Assembly: GCF_025371035.1 (NCBI RefSeq)
Contig: NZ_JANZXB010000004.1
Span: 186,001-250,000 of the forward strand
Reading direction: 5' to 3'
Origin: Sphingomonas sp. LC-1
GTDB taxonomy: Bacteria; Pseudomonadota; Alphaproteobacteria; Sphingomonadales; Sphingomonadaceae
Length of the DNA: 64,000 nucleotides
Under the pieces are notes generated by a model, which had not been told where the DNA came from, ran no database searches, and saw only the letters and a program-made list of their open reading frames with translations. Of this stretch, positions 33,372 through 43,101 are shown piece after piece (the first letter of the stretch is position 1; the number at the start of each line of letters is the position of its first letter). The translations under genes were made by a program, and so were the position numbers.

Positions 33372-34025
33372 TCAGCGATCGAGGATCGCGTCGATTTCCG
33401 CCCCTACGGCGTCCATCGCGGCCATGCCGTCGACCCGCGTCACGATGCCACGCGCTTCGTAGATCGGCAGGATCGGCGCGGTCTTGGCGCGATATTCGGC
33501 CATGCGGGTGCGCACCGTCTCGGCATTGTCGTCGGGACGCCGCTTGAACTCGGTCGAGCCGCAGACATCGCAGACGCCCTCGACCTCGGTCGGCTTGAAG
33601 CTGTCATGATAGCCAGCCCCGCATGACGCGCAGGTGAAACGGCCGGTGATCCGCTCGACCAGCGCATCCTCGTCGACGGCCAGTTCGATCACATGATCCA
33701 GCGTCTTGCCTCGTTCCGCCAGCAGCACGTCCAGCGCCTCGGCCTGCGCTCCGGTCCGGGGATAGCCGTCGAAGATCGCGCCGCTTTCCGCCTCGGCGCC
33801 ATCCAGTCGCTCGCCGATCAACGCTGAGACGATCGCGTCCGACACCAGCTCGCCCGCATCCATCACCGCCTTGGCCTGAAGCCCGACGGGGGTGCCCGCC
33901 TTGACCGCCGCGCGCAGCATGTCGCCGGTCGACAATTGCACCATGCCGCGATTGGCCACCAGCCGCTGTGCCTGGGTCCCCTTGCCCGCGCCCGGCGGAC
34001 CCAGCAGGATGATGTTCACGCCCAC
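33372..34025 (-). CDS. adk: adenylate kinase
   Basis: 217 residues. P-loop GPPGAGKGT at about 9-17, the NMP-binding part (STGDMLRAAV), DGYPRT, and a long LID domain that carries four cysteines (CASC and CDVC), so this is the zinc-binding long form. It converts AMP and ATP to two ADP. It lies 40 bases after secY, as is common, but no rpsM-rpsK-rpoA-rplQ genes follow; a terminator does. Confidence 0.97.
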   Translation of the reverse strand: MGVNIILLGPPGAGKGTQAQRLVANRGMVQLSTGDMLRAAVKAGTPVGLQAKAVMDAGELVSDAIVSALIGERLDGAEAESGAIFDGYPRTGAQAEALDVLLAERGKTLDHVIELAVDEDALVERITGRFTCASCGAGYHDSFKPTEVEGVCDVCGSTEFKRRPDDNAETVRTRMAEYRAKTAPILPIYEARGIVTRVDGMAAMDAVGAEIDAILDR

Positions 34026-34065
34026 GTCACTCTCCCCTGTTTTCCCTGCATCCCACCGGCGCCGA

Positions 34066-35430
34066 TCAGCGCAGGCGGCCGCCCTTCAGCTTCGCCTTCT
34101 TGATCAGATCGCCATATTGATGCGCGAGCAAGTGGCTTTGAATCTGCGTCACCGTGTCCATCGTCACGTTGACCACGATGAGCAGGCTGGTGCCGCCCAG
34201 ATAGAAGGGAATCTGGAGCGCCGAAACGAGATACTCCGGCAGCAGACAGATGATGGTCAGATAGGCCGCGCCGATCACCGTGATGCGGGTCAGCACATAA
34301 TCGAGATAGGTCTCGGTGTTCTTGCCCGGACGAATGCCGGGAATGAAGCCGCCATAGCGCTTCAGATTGTCCGCCGTCTCCTCGGGGTTGAAGACGACCG
34401 CGGTGTAGAAGAACGAGAAGAAGATGATGCCCGCACCGTAAAGCAGCATATAGACCGGCGAACCGTGCTGTAGATACTGGTTGAGGCTGATGATAAAGTC
34501 GCCCCAGCGGCTCTCGCCCGCGACGCGCTGGCCCGCGAACTGCGAGATGGTCAGCGGCATCAGCAGCAGCGACGAAGCGAAGATCGGAGGGATCACGCCC
34601 GCGGTGTTGATCTTCAGCGGCAGGTGGCTGCGATCGGCCTGCATGCCCCGCTGGGTCGCGCGCTTCGGGTACTGGATCAGGATGCGGCGCTGGGCGCGCT
34701 CCATGAAGCAGATGAACAGGATGAGGACGACGACCGCGACGATGATGCCGATCAGGCGGACCGGATCGATGCTGCCGGTACGGCCGCCTTCGAGCAGGTT
34801 GACCAACGTCGTCGGCAGATGCGCGACGATGCCCGCCATGATGATCAGCGACACGCCGTTGCCGATACCGCGGCTGGTGATCTGCTCACCCAGCCACATC
34901 AGGAACATGGTACCGCCGATCAGCGAGATGACCGCCGCGATGCGGAACGTCATGCCCGGCTCGATCACCGCCTGGATGCCCTGGCTGGCGCCCAGCGTCT
35001 CGAGGCCGACGGCGATGAAATAGCCCTGGATCGCGGTCAGCAGCACCGTGCCGTAGCGGGTATACTGGTTCAGCTTCTTGCGGCCGCTCTCGCCTTCCTT
35101 CTTGATGGCGGCAAGCTGCGGGCTCAGCGAGGTCGCGAGCTGCACGACGATCGACGCCGTGATGTACGGCATCACGCCCAGCGCGATCAGCGACATACGG
35201 CTGAGCGAACCGCCCGAGAAGGTGTTGAAGAAATCGAGCACGCCGCCCGTGGTCTTCTGGCTCAGCAGGCCCAGCGCGGTCGGGTCGACGCCCGGCAGCG
35301 GGACATAGCTGAGCAGGCGGAAGACGATCAGCGCGCCGATCGTGAACCACAGCCGCTTCTTGAGGTCGGTGGCCTTGGCGAATTTCGCCAGGCTGATGCT
35401 TTGCGCCATCTGGTCGGCTGCGGATGCCAT
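34066..35430 (-). CDS. secY: protein translocase subunit SecY
   Basis: 454 residues with ten membrane helices; the central pore of the Sec translocon. Recognisable segments include LGVMPYITASIVVQL in the second helix region, GNGVSLIIMAGI, and the cytoplasmic loop RRILIQYPKRATQRG. It lies about 158 bases downstream of rplO on the minus strand, a longer gap than usual. It should be co-transcribed with rplO and adk. Confidence 0.97.
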   Translation of the reverse strand: MASAADQMAQSISLAKFAKATDLKKRLWFTIGALIVFRLLSYVPLPGVDPTALGLLSQKTTGGVLDFFNTFSGGSLSRMSLIALGVMPYITASIVVQLATSLSPQLAAIKKEGESGRKKLNQYTRYGTVLLTAIQGYFIAVGLETLGASQGIQAVIEPGMTFRIAAVISLIGGTMFLMWLGEQITSRGIGNGVSLIIMAGIVAHLPTTLVNLLEGGRTGSIDPVRLIGIIVAVVVLILFICFMERAQRRILIQYPKRATQRGMQADRSHLPLKINTAGVIPPIFASSLLLMPLTISQFAGQRVAGESRWGDFIISLNQYLQHGSPVYMLLYGAGIIFFSFFYTAVVFNPEETADNLKRYGGFIPGIRPGKNTETYLDYVLTRITVIGAAYLTIICLLPEYLVSALQIPFYLGGTSLLIVVNVTMDTVTQIQSHLLAHQYGDLIKKAKLKGGRLR

Positions 35431-35588
35431 AGCTGTTGCGTTATCCTGGAAACGAAAAACGGCGGGATGCGTTTTGAACCGCCCCGCCGCTCATATAGGC
35501 GCGAAGACGCGCTTGTCTAACCCGGATGAAAAATCCGCCGCTGTCGGTGTGGCTTTTCAACCAGCCGACAGCGACGGACCTATCCGAT

Positions 35589-36128
35589 TCAGGCCTTGGC
35601 GGCGAGCTTCGCGGCGCGGGTCTGACCCTTCTTCGCAGCGGCCTTCTCGGCGGCCGGCACGATGTGCGGCACGTCGACCGAACCACCGGCCTTTTCGACG
35701 GCTTCACGTGCCGAGGCCGACACGCCCTGCACAACGAACGACAGCTTGGCGGTCAGTTCGCCCTTGCCGAGCAGACGGACGCCGTCCTTGCCGCCACGGG
35801 CCAGGCCAGCGGCCTTCAGCGCGGCGTGATCGATCGTGCCGTCGGTGGCCAGCTTGCCCGAGTCGACCGCCTTCTGGATCGCGCCCAGGTTCACCTCGGC
35901 ATAATCCTTGGCGAAGATGTTGTTGAAGCCGCGCTTCGGCAGACGCATGTGGAGCGGCATCTGACCGCCCTCGAAGCCCGCGATGGACACGCCCTCACGG
36001 CTCTTCTGGCCCTTGACGCCGCGACCGCCGGTCTTGCCCTTGCCCGAACCGATACCGCGACCGACGCGGATCTTGGACTTGCGGGCACCCTGGTTGTCGT
36101 AAAGTTCGTTCAGCTTCATGATATGCAC
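35589..36128 (-). CDS. rplO: 50S ribosomal protein L15
   Basis: 179 residues, about 35 longer than the E. coli protein because of an Ala/Lys-rich C-terminal tail ([19 protein letters not shown]). N-terminal L15 signature with [28 protein letters not shown] in fragments. It is separated from rpmD, its usual partner, by an acyltransferase gene and a terminator, so it must be read from a promoter within or near the acyltransferase gene, or by read-through. Confidence 0.97.
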   Translation of the reverse strand: MHIMKLNELYDNQGARKSKIRVGRGIGSGKGKTGGRGVKGQKSREGVSIAGFEGGQMPLHMRLPKRGFNNIFAKDYAEVNLGAIQKAVDSGKLATDGTIDHAALKAAGLARGGKDGVRLLGKGELTAKLSFVVQGVSASAREAVEKAGGSVDVPHIVPAAEKAAAKKGQTRAAKLAAKA

Positions 36129-36176
36129 TCGCTTTCGCTTGCTACGCGCGTGATGGAAAGCGTGGCCCGTAGTGCG

Positions 36177-37271
36177 TCAGGCGGTGTTTGTCACCCCCGA
36201 ATCCGCAGGGGCACGCCCCGGCGATCGCGCATGGCGCCCCAACCATCGGCTCGACCAGCGTATCAGCGGAACCTCGACGATCCGATGCACCATTACCCCG
36301 GTCACGACCGATCCCAGTACCAATAGCCCGCCCTGCACCACCGCGATTGGCGGCAGACGCCGCACCAGGGGATCGAGCAGGGGTAACACTGCGGTATGCG
36401 CCAGATAGATGGAATAGGACGCGTCACCCACGAGAAGCGGCAGCGTCCACCGGTGAAAGCCGATCACCGGTTCCAACTGGACCAGCCCCAGGATGATGAG
36501 AGTCGCGGGGATGCCCCAATAGACGGCGCGCCATGGCGTATAATGAAGGTCGGCCGGGCCCATGCCGATCGCGATCACCGCAACCCCGATCGTCAGCATC
36601 GACAGCCAGGCTGGCCAGCGCCGCCCCTCGACCAAGCGCCGCGCGATCCACAAGCCCGCGACGAATTCCAAGCACAACGGACTCAAGAGGCTCGACAAGG
36701 GAAGGTCGGCCACCGAAATCCGGCTATGAACAAGGCCCCCGATCGACACCGTGACGACCATGTAGAGCGTCAACCCGATCGCGAACCGCCGGGCCGGTAG
36801 AAGGCCGAGCATCACGGCGGCGACCAGATAAAAATACATCTCGAAATTCAGCGTCCATCCCGCCCCGATCAGGGGATAGACGCTGCGCAACGGCAGGAAG
36901 AGATAGGAGCCGAGGATATAGAGGGGATCGTTCGCCATTCCCGTCGGGTCGTGGCCCGTTGCGAGAATGAGACCCAGTTTGGCCGTCAGGAACAGCCAGT
37001 ATAACGGCACGATCCGCGCAAGGCGCCGCGCCAGAAACGCCAGCCAAGGTCGTCCCTGTGCCGTCCAATAAATGACGAACCCGCTGATGACGAAGAAGAT
37101 ATCGACGCCGACACCGCCACGGTCGAGAATCCCGCCGAGGTGCCGGGCACTGAGCGTCAGCGAACTGTGGAACAGCACGACCAATAGAGCGGCGACGCCC
37201 CGCGCCACCTGCATGCCGTAGAAGATGCCGGGATGAGCCGCCCCTGCCCCGGCCCGTTGACCTTCTGTCAC
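36177..37271 (-). CDS. acyltransferase family 3 membrane protein inserted in the spc operon
   Basis: 364 residues from a GTG at 37271 with GAGGGA about 7 bases upstream; earlier starts up to 37334 have no good ribosome site. About ten membrane helices. Acyltransferase-3 (OafA/YrhL type) features: the conserved His35 in LLVVLFHSS, GGVGVDIFFVISGFVI at 52-67 and the RRLARIVPLYWLF segment at 82-94. Such enzymes O-acetylate or acylate envelope sugars. Some low-frequency codons appear more often than in the ribosomal genes around it, which fits later insertion. Substrate unknown. Confidence 0.88.
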   Translation of the reverse strand: MTEGQRAGAGAAHPGIFYGMQVARGVAALLVVLFHSSLTLSARHLGGILDRGGVGVDIFFVISGFVIYWTAQGRPWLAFLARRLARIVPLYWLFLTAKLGLILATGHDPTGMANDPLYILGSYLFLPLRSVYPLIGAGWTLNFEMYFYLVAAVMLGLLPARRFAIGLTLYMVVTVSIGGLVHSRISVADLPLSSLLSPLCLEFVAGLWIARRLVEGRRWPAWLSMLTIGVAVIAIGMGPADLHYTPWRAVYWGIPATLIILGLVQLEPVIGFHRWTLPLLVGDASYSIYLAHTAVLPLLDPLVRRLPPIAVVQGGLLVLGSVVTGVMVHRIVEVPLIRWSSRWLGRHARSPGRAPADSGVTNTA

Positions 37272-37340
37272 TGTCGATCCCTCGCCGTTCCAAGTCATGC
37301 AGGGCGGCCAGCGGGACGTCAACGATCCGACCACGACATG

Positions 37341-37375
37341 AAAAAGGCGCGCTTCCCATTCCGGGAAACGCGCCT
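37341..37375 (-). terminator. intrinsic terminator downstream of rpmD
   Basis: On the minus strand: stem AGGCGCGTTTCCC / GGGAAGCGCGCCT (13 bp with one G-T pair), 5-base loop, then five T. It lies 28 bases past the rpmD stop and before the acyltransferase gene, so most transcription of the upstream ribosomal genes should end here. Confidence 0.9.
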
Positions 37376-37402
37376 CTTTCGGCTCAGCCAGATGGGAAGG
37401 GC

Positions 37403-37582
37403 TTAGCCCTCGACCACCTGAACCATGTGCTGCACCTTGCGGATCATGCCGCGGACTTCAGGGCTGTCCTGAAGCTCGGAGACCTTGTGCATCTTGTTGA
37501 GGCCCAGGCCGACCAGGGTCGCGCGCTGGTCCTTGGTGCGGCGGATCGGCGAACCGGTCTGCTTGATCTTGATGGTAGCCAT
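37403..37582 (-). CDS. rpmD: 50S ribosomal protein L30
   Basis: 59 residues: [20 protein letters not shown] followed by an [11 protein letters not shown] helix and [26 protein letters not shown]. Length and pattern are those of bacterial L30. It begins 6 bases after the rpsE stop, and it is the last gene of its unit because a strong terminator follows instead of rplO. Confidence 0.96.
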   Translation of the reverse strand: MATIKIKQTGSPIRRTKDQRATLVGLGLNKMHKVSELQDSPEVRGMIRKVQHMVQVVEG

Positions 37583-37588
37583 GGTCGC

Positions 37589-38305
37589 TTACTCCACGAC
37601 GGCCGCGGCTTCCGCCTCGGCAGTCTGCTGGGTGGCACCGTGACCGCGACCCAGCAGGTCGGCGATCTTCTTGCCACGACGCTGCGCCACCGCCTTCGGC
37701 GAAGTCTGGTCGCCCAGCGCTTCGAAGGTGGCACGGATCATGTTGTACGGGTTCGACGTACCGACCGACTTCGTCACCACGTCGGCAACGCCGAGCGATT
37801 CGAAGATGGCGCGCATCGGACCACCGGCGATGATGCCGGTACCCTGCGGGGCCGAACGCACCGTCACGCGGCCCGCACCGAAATGGCCGTTGCCATCATG
37901 ATGCAGCGTGCGACCGTCCTTCAACGGAACGCGGACCATCGCCTTCTTGGCGGCAGCCGTCGCCTTCGAGATGGCTTCCGGCACTTCGCGCGCCTTGCCA
38001 TGACCGAAGCCCGCACGTCCCTTGCCGTCGCCGACCACGACGAGCGCGGCAAAGCCGAAGCGCTTACCGCCCTTCACGGTCTTCGAGACGCGGTTGATGT
38101 GGACGAGCTTTTCGATCAGCTCTTCGCCCTGCTCCTCGGCGCCACCGCGACGGTCGTCGCGACGACCACGGTTGCCGTCACGGCCGCCACGGCCGCGATC
38201 GCCGCCCGGACCACGGCCACGGCCGCCCCGGGGACCGCGACCCTGGGTCGCGTCCTGCGCGGCGCCTTCGGCACCGGCAACGGCCACGTTGTTCTCGTCA
38301 GCCAT
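37589..38305 (-). CDS. rpsE: 30S ribosomal protein S5 with Arg-Gly-rich N-terminal extension
   Basis: 238 residues from the ATG at 38305. The S5 core starts near residue 62 ([20 protein letters not shown]) and includes the double-stranded RNA-binding-like domain and the [15 protein letters not shown] helix. Before it is an extension of about 60 residues, of which 22-54 are almost wholly Arg, Gly and Asp ([13 protein letters not shown] and similar). A C-terminal Ala/Glu tail is also present. Starts right after rplR. Confidence 0.97.
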   Translation of the reverse strand: MADENNVAVAGAEGAAQDATQGRGPRGGRGRGPGGDRGRGGRDGNRGRRDDRRGGAEEQGEELIEKLVHINRVSKTVKGGKRFGFAALVVVGDGKGRAGFGHGKAREVPEAISKATAAAKKAMVRVPLKDGRTLHHDGNGHFGAGRVTVRSAPQGTGIIAGGPMRAIFESLGVADVVTKSVGTSNPYNMIRATFEALGDQTSPKAVAQRRGKKIADLLGRGHGATQQTAEAEAAAVVE

Positions 38306-38306
38306 A

Positions 38307-38663
38307 TTAGAACTCCAATCCCGCTTCGCGTGCCGCCTCGGCCAGCGCCTTGACGCGGCCGTGGAACAGGAAGCCGCCACGGTCGAAAACGACCTGCGTG
38401 ACGCCGGCGGCCTTGGCCTTCTCGGCCACGCGCTTGCCGACTTCGCTCGCCGCTGCAACGTTCGCGCCCGACTGGCCGCGTGCGTCCTTTTCCAGCGTCG
38501 AAGCCGAAGCCACGGTACGACCCGCCTCGTCGTCGATCACCTGGGCATAGATATGCTTGCCCGAGCGATGCACCGACAGGCGCGGACGGGTGCCCGCACG
38601 CGCACGCAGCGCGGTACGGTTGCGCCGACGGCGCTTCTCGAAAAGAGAGAGACCCTTGGTCAT
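38307..38663 (-). CDS. rplR: 50S ribosomal protein L18
   Basis: 118 residues. Binds 5S rRNA. The basic N-terminus ([18 protein letters not shown]) and the block [20 protein letters not shown], then [26 protein letters not shown], are standard for L18. Its ATG overlaps the rplF stop by one base, and it is followed one base later by rpsE. Confidence 0.97.
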   Translation of the reverse strand: MTKGLSLFEKRRRRNRTALRARAGTRPRLSVHRSGKHIYAQVIDDEAGRTVASASTLEKDARGQSGANVAAASEVGKRVAEKAKAAGVTQVVFDRGGFLFHGRVKALAEAAREAGLEF

Positions 38664-39196
38664 TACTTCTTCTTCCCTTCCTTGCGGAAGATGAACTCGC
38701 CGTCGTACTTGATGCCCTTGCCCTTATACGGCTCGGGCTTGCGCCAGCGGCGGATCTCGGCGGCCAGCTGGCCGACCTTCTGCTTGTCCGCACCGCTGAT
38801 CTCGACGGTGGTGGCGTCCGGCGTCTTCACCTCGAGGCCTTCCGGCACATCGATGTTGACGTCGTGGCTGTAGCCGAGCTGCAGCTTCAGGGTCTTGCCC
38901 TGCGCGGCGGCGCGGTAGCCGACGCCGGTGATGACCAGCTTCTTCGAGAAGCCAGCGGTCACGCCGGTGACGAGGTTCTGCACCATGGTGCGCTGCATGC
39001 CCCAGAACGCGCGAGCGCGCTTCGTGGCGTTGGCAGGCTGCACCGCAATGGCGTCCGCCTGGACGTCATAGCTGATCTCGTCGGCCAGCGGCATGGAGAG
39101 GGTGCCCTTGGGCCCCTTCACGCTCAGCACCTTGTCGGCGATGGTCGCGGTGACGCCGGCCGGAACCGGGACCGCCTTCTTACCGATGCGGCTCAT
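38663..39196 (-). CDS. rplF: 50S ribosomal protein L6
   Basis: 177 residues with the two-fold L6 repeat. N-terminus [19 protein letters not shown], and the conserved C-terminal signature [17 protein letters not shown]. The start shares one base with the rpsH stop (TGATG arrangement) and the stop with rplR, so translation is coupled. Confidence 0.97.
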   Translation of the reverse strand: MSRIGKKAVPVPAGVTATIADKVLSVKGPKGTLSMPLADEISYDVQADAIAVQPANATKRARAFWGMQRTMVQNLVTGVTAGFSKKLVITGVGYRAAAQGKTLKLQLGYSHDVNIDVPEGLEVKTPDATTVEISGADKQKVGQLAAEIRRWRKPEPYKGKGIKYDGEFIFRKEGKKK

Positions 39197-39591
39197 CAGA
39201 ACACCTCCGCCAGGACTTCGCCACCGACATTCTGCTCACGCGCTTCGGCGTCCGACAGAACGCCACGCGGCGTCGACACGATGGTGATGCCCAGGCCGTT
39301 GCGAACGCGCGGAAGCTCCTGCGCGCCCGAATAGATACGGCGGCCGGGCTTCGACACGCGCGCGACATGCTTGATCGCGGGCTGGCCTTCGAAATACTTC
39401 AGCTCGATGCGGATGCCGGCCGCGGGGCCCATCTGCTCTTCGCTGTAGCCACGGATATAGCCCTCGCGCTGGAGCACGTCGAGCACGCGGGCGCGCAGCT
39501 TCGACGCAGGCGTCAGGACGGAGTCCTTGCGCGCGCGCTGGCCGTTGCGGATGCGGGTGAGCAAGTCACCCAGGGGATCGGTCACTGCCAT
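39196..39591 (-). CDS. rpsH: 30S ribosomal protein S8
   Basis: 131 residues. Start [18 protein letters not shown] and the C-terminal signature [26 protein letters not shown] are typical. S8 binds helix 21 of 16S rRNA and in E. coli also represses its own spc operon by binding a site in rplE mRNA; whether that holds here is not visible. Twelve bases after rpsN. Confidence 0.97.
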   Translation of the reverse strand: MAVTDPLGDLLTRIRNGQRARKDSVLTPASKLRARVLDVLQREGYIRGYSEEQMGPAAGIRIELKYFEGQPAIKHVARVSKPGRRIYSGAQELPRVRNGLGITIVSTPRGVLSDAEAREQNVGGEVLAEVF

Positions 39592-39603
39592 CTCAAATGG
39601 TCC

Positions 39604-39909
39604 TTACCAGCTCGACTTGGTGACGCCGGGGATCTGGCCCTTGTTGGCCAGTTCACGCAGCATGACGCGAGCGAGACGGAACTTGCGGTAATACGCACGC
39701 GGACGACCGGTGATCTCGCAGCGATTGCGGATACGGGTCGGGTTGCCGTTACGGGGGATCTCGGCCATCTTCAGGCGCGCGATCAGACGCTCGGTCTCAT
39801 CGAGGCTCTGGTCGTTCGCGATCGCCTTGAGCTTCGCGTACTTGCCCGCATACTTCTTGACGAGAGCGCGACGCTTCTCGTTCTTATTGATTGAACTCAG
39901 TTTCGCCAT
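39604..39909 (-). CDS. rpsN: 30S ribosomal protein S14
   Basis: 101 residues, the long zinc-free form: no CxxC pairs are present. C-terminal signature [17 protein letters not shown] and [11 protein letters not shown]. Followed by rpsH; a 57-base gap with a CCCCCTC/GAGGGGG hairpin separates it from rplE upstream. Confidence 0.97.
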   Translation of the reverse strand: MAKLSSINKNEKRRALVKKYAGKYAKLKAIANDQSLDETERLIARLKMAEIPRNGNPTRIRNRCEITGRPRAYYRKFRLARVMLRELANKGQIPGVTKSSW

Positions 39910-39933
39910 GGACTTAAGCTCTTTCTGTAAGGA

Positions 39934-39958
39934 CCCCCTCCCCGGCGTGGAGAGGGGG
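39934..39958. repeat. C-T-rich hairpin between rplE and rpsN
   Basis: CCCCCTC / GAGGGGG, 7-bp stem with an 11-base loop, in the 57-base gap. Its composition matches the dispersed repeat at 5732 and 11738. It has no T-run and is unlikely to stop transcription within the operon. Confidence 0.45.
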
Positions 39959-39966
39959 CAGTCCGG

Positions 39967-40548
39967 TTACGCTGCCTTCTTCTCGTCGGCAGCGTCTTCC
40001 TTGGGGAACGGGAAGCCGAACAGACGGAGCAGCTCGCGCGCTTCGTCGTCGGTCTTCGCCGAGGTGGTCACGATCACATCCATGCCGCGCACCTTGTCGA
40101 TGCGGTCATAGTTGATTTCGGGGAAGATGATCTGTTCCTTGATGCCGCAGGCATAGTTGCCGCGACCGTCGAAGGACTTCGGATTCAGGCCGCGGAAGTC
40201 GCGAACGCGCGGCAGCGCGATCGTGATGAAGCGGTCCAGGAATTCGTACATGCGCTCGCGACGCAGCGTGACCTTCACACCGATCGGCATGCCTTCACGC
40301 AGCTTGAACTGCGCGATCGACTTCTTCGCCTTGGTGATGACGGGCTTCTGACCCGCGATCAGCTCCATCTCGGAAGCGGCCTGGTCGACGCGCTTCTTGT
40401 CCTGCGTCGCTTCGCCCACGCCCATGTTGAGCACGATCTTTTCGATCCGGGGGATCTCGTTGACGTTCTTGTAACCGAACTTGTCGGTCATCGCCTTGAC
40501 GATGCTATCATCATAGATAGCCTTCATGCGGGGCTTGTAATCAGCCAT
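39967..40548 (-). CDS. rplE: 50S ribosomal protein L5
   Basis: 193 residues from the ATG at 40548 ([20 protein letters not shown]). Binds 5S rRNA in the central protuberance. Signature segments [45 protein letters not shown] and [17 protein letters not shown]. The start overlaps rplX by eight bases. A longer frame upstream is inside rplX. The Ala/Lys C-terminal tail is slightly longer than in E. coli. Confidence 0.97.
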   Translation of the reverse strand: MADYKPRMKAIYDDSIVKAMTDKFGYKNVNEIPRIEKIVLNMGVGEATQDKKRVDQAASEMELIAGQKPVITKAKKSIAQFKLREGMPIGVKVTLRRERMYEFLDRFITIALPRVRDFRGLNPKSFDGRGNYACGIKEQIIFPEINYDRIDKVRGMDVIVTTSAKTDDEARELLRLFGFPFPKEDAADEKKAA

Positions 40549-40858
40549 CGATCTTCTCCCCGGTCTTGACGGCGACACGGACCTTCTTGCCATCCTGCGT
40601 CTCGAAACGGACGCGGGTCGGCTTGCCATCGGCGGTCACGTGCGCGACCTTCGAGATGTGCAGCGGCGCAGCGGTGCGCTCCAGGCCACCCTGCGGGTTC
40701 GCCTGGGTGGGCTTGCGGTGACGGGTGGCGATGTTGACGCCGTCCACGACGACCTTGCCGTCCTTCGGCATCGCCAGCGACACGGTGCCGGTCTTGCCCT
40801 TGTCCTTGCCGGACAGGACGATGACGCGATCGCCCTTCTTGATCTTGGCGGCGGCCAT
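40541..40858 (-). CDS. rplX: 50S ribosomal protein L24
   Basis: 105 residues. KOW motif near the N-terminus ([20 protein letters not shown]) followed by [16 protein letters not shown]24 is an early assembly initiator of the large subunit. Its ATG overlaps the rplN stop by one base. Confidence 0.97.
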   Translation of the reverse strand: MAAAKIKKGDRVIVLSGKDKGKTGTVSLAMPKDGKVVVDGVNIATRHRKPTQANPQGGLERTAAPLHISKVAHVTADGKPTRVRFETQDGKKVRVAVKTGEKIDG

Positions 40859-41226
40859 TACAGCACCTCCGGAGCCAGCGAGATGATCTTCATGTGCTTC
40901 TTACCGCGAAGCTCACGCACGACCGGGCCAAAGATACGGGTGCCGATCGGCTCCTCGTTCTTGTTGACCAGAACGGCGGCGTTACCGTCGAAACGGATCA
41001 CCGAACCGTCGGCGCGACGGATGTCCTTGGCGGTACGCACGATCACCGCGCGGTGAACGTCGCCCTTCTTCACGCGGCCACGCGGCTGCGCTTCCTTGAC
41101 GCTGACGACGATGATGTCGCCGACCGATGCGGTACGGCGCTTCGAGCCGCCCAGCACCTTGATGCACTGCACCCGCTTCGCGCCGCTGTTGTCCGCGACG
41201 TCGAGATTGGACTGCATCTGGATCAT
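40858..41226 (-). CDS. rplN: 50S ribosomal protein L14
   Basis: 122 residues, the usual length. [20 protein letters not shown] at the start and [28 protein letters not shown] at the end. It is the first gene of the spc unit: it is preceded by a 232-base gap that contains an intrinsic terminator, so it should have its own promoter. Confidence 0.97.
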   Translation of the reverse strand: MIQMQSNLDVADNSGAKRVQCIKVLGGSKRRTASVGDIIVVSVKEAQPRGRVKKGDVHRAVIVRTAKDIRRADGSVIRFDGNAAVLVNKNEEPIGTRIFGPVVRELRGKKHMKIISLAPEVL

Positions 41227-41278
41227 GGATCCGCTTCCTTCTCTCTTCTGGGGGTGGATACCGACCCAACCCCGCCTT

Positions 41279-41316
41279 AAAAAACGACCCCCGGCGCGGG
41301 CTACCGCACCAGGGGG
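41279..41316 (-). terminator. intrinsic terminator between rpsQ and rplN
   Basis: On the minus strand: stem CCCCC-(T)-GGTGCGG / CCGCGCC-GGGGG with one bulged T and one G-T pair, TAGC loop, then TCGTTTTTT. It lies in the 232-base spacer after rpsQ, about 55 bases ahead of rplN, and marks the boundary of the S10 and spc units. The rest of the spacer has no gene. Confidence 0.8.
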
Positions 41317-41458
41317 AGAGGCCCCTTAGCCACTCCTGGTCCGAAAGGCAAGCGAGTCGCTTAGCCTCCTTGACCAATCCGCTCATCGCCCCGAAGGGCG
41401 GCCTTCATTCCGAACCCGCCCCTCCCTGACGGAGAAGCGGGGCACGAAATCAAAGACT

Positions 41459-41731
41459 TTAGCCTTCGGCCGAAGCCCGCTCCGGCGTCGAGTGGGTGTT
41501 GACCCGCTCGATCACCTTCCAGGTCTTCAGCTTCGAGATCGGCGCGGTCTCTTCGATCCGCACCGTCTCACCGGCCTTGAACTCATTGCTCTCGTCGTGA
41601 GCATGATACTTCTTCGACCGACGGATGATCTTGCCGTAGAGGGGGTGCTTAACCTTCCGCTCCACATTGACGACGACCGTCTTGTCGGTCTTGTCCGAGA
41701 CAATCACCCCGGTCAGCACGCGCTTCGGCAT
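41459..41731 (-). CDS. rpsQ: 30S ribosomal protein S17
   Basis: 90 residues. OB-fold protein with [20 protein letters not shown] at the start and [39 protein letters not shown]. Last gene of the S10 unit, 12 bases after rpmC; a terminator follows about 140 bases later. Confidence 0.97.
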   Translation of the reverse strand: MPKRVLTGVIVSDKTDKTVVVNVERKVKHPLYGKIIRRSKKYHAHDESNEFKAGETVRIEETAPISKLKTWKVIERVNTHSTPERASAEG

Positions 41732-41743
41732 GTGTCTCGGTCC

Positions 41744-41944
41744 TTACTTGGCAGCCGCAGCGGTGCGCTGCGCCTGGATGGTCTTGATCCGCGCGATGTC
41801 GCGACGGACTTCCTTGACCCGGCTGGGCTTTTCGAGCTGGCTCGTGGCCGCCTGGAAGCGCAGGTTGAACTGCTCGCGCTTCAGGTTGCCCAGCGCCTCG
41901 ACGAGCTGGTCGTCGCTCTGGCCGGTATATTCAGTCTTGGCCAT
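41744..41944 (-). CDS. rpmC: 50S ribosomal protein L29
   Basis: 66 residues, helical hairpin: [45 protein letters not shown]29 lies at the tunnel exit. Its ATG shares one base with the rplP stop. Confidence 0.97.
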   Translation of the reverse strand: MAKTEYTGQSDDQLVEALGNLKREQFNLRFQAATSQLEKPSRVKEVRRDIARIKTIQAQRTAAAAK

Positions 41945-42378
41945 TACTCGCCTCCGAGGTGCGAGGTGTCGCCCAGGCGGGCAACGACCTTGGTCTTGAT
42001 GGGCAGCTTCATCGCGGCGCGCTCGAACGCTTCGGCGGCCAGCGGGCCATCGACACCGTCGAGTTCGAACAGGATGCGACCCGGCTTCACGCGGGCGGCC
42101 CAGAATTCCGGCGAACCCTTACCCGAGCCCATGCGGACTTCGGCAGGCTTCGACGAGACGGGGACGTCCGGGAAGATGCGGATCCAGAGACGACCCTGGC
42201 GCTTGATGTGACGCGTGATCGCGCGGCGAGCCGCCTCGATCTGGCGAGCGGTGATCCGCTCCGGCTCCATGGCCTTCAGGCCATAGGAACCGAAGTTCAG
42301 GCTCGTGCCGCCCTTCGCATCGCCGTGGATGCGGCCCTTGAAGGCCTTGCGGAACTTGGTGCGCTTTGGTTGCAGCAT
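41944..42378 (-). CDS. rplP: 50S ribosomal protein L16
   Basis: 144 residues. [19 protein letters not shown] and [47 protein letters not shown] are the family signatures; L16 organises the A-site tRNA region of the large subunit. Twelve bases after rpsC. Confidence 0.97.
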   Translation of the reverse strand: MLQPKRTKFRKAFKGRIHGDAKGGTSLNFGSYGLKAMEPERITARQIEAARRAITRHIKRQGRLWIRIFPDVPVSSKPAEVRMGSGKGSPEFWAARVKPGRILFELDGVDGPLAAEAFERAAMKLPIKTKVVARLGDTSHLGGE

Positions 42379-42390
42379 GTTCTTTGATCC

Positions 42391-43101
42391 TTAGCGGCGA
42401 TGATCGTCGCGCGCCGGGCGCACGCCGGAGGTCTGAGCCTCCATCATCAGCCGGTCCTGCGCCATGGGATCATGGCCCAGGATCTCGCCCTTGAAGATCC
42501 ACACCTTCACGCCGCACACGCCATAAGCGGTGTGCGCCTGCGCTTCGGCATAGTCGACGTTCGCGCGCAGCGTGTGCAGCGGAACGCGGCCTTCACGATA
42601 CCATTCGGTACGCGCGATTTCCGCGCCGCCCAGACGGCCGCCGCAGGTGATACGGATACCTTCGGCGCCCAGACGGAGCGCCGACTGCACCGCACGCTTC
42701 ATGGCGCGACGGAAAGCGATACGACGCTCGAGCTGGTCGGCGACGCCCTGTGCGACGAGCTTGGCGTCGATCTCGGGCTTGCGGATCTCGACGATGTTCA
42801 GCGACACGTCGGACGAGGTCATCGAACCCAGCTTCTTGCGAAGCTTTTCGATGTCGGCGCCCTTCTTGCCGATGATCACGCCCGGACGCGCCGCGAAGAT
42901 CGAGATGCGGCACAGCTTGGCCGGACGCTCGATGACGACCTTCGAGATCGCAGCCTGGGGCAGCGTCTTCATGATGTACTGGCGGATCTTCAGATCCTCC
43001 AGCAGCAGACGGCCATAGTCATGGCCTTCGGCGAACCAGCGGCTGTCCCAGGTACGGTTGATCTGGAGACGCAGGCCGATCGGATTGCTCTTCTGACCCA
43101 T
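42391..43101 (-). CDS. rpsC: 30S ribosomal protein S3
   Basis: 236 residues. [20 protein letters not shown], a KH domain with [21 protein letters not shown], and the C-terminal S3 domain [33 protein letters not shown]. The start shares one base with the rplV stop. Confidence 0.97.
   Translation of the reverse strand: MGQKSNPIGLRLQINRTWDSRWFAEGHDYGRLLLEDLKIRQYIMKTLPQAAISKVVIERPAKLCRISIFAARPGVIIGKKGADIEKLRKKLGSMTSSDVSLNIVEIRKPEIDAKLVAQGVADQLERRIAFRRAMKRAVQSALRLGAEGIRITCGGRLGGAEIARTEWYREGRVPLHTLRANVDYAEAQAHTAYGVCGVKVWIFKGEILGHDPMAQDRLMMEAQTSGVRPARDDHRR

Noticed and set aside
36177-37271. Part of a polysaccharide gene cluster
   Set aside because: No glycosyltransferase, Wzx/Wzy or sugar nucleotide gene lies near; it stands alone among ribosomal genes.
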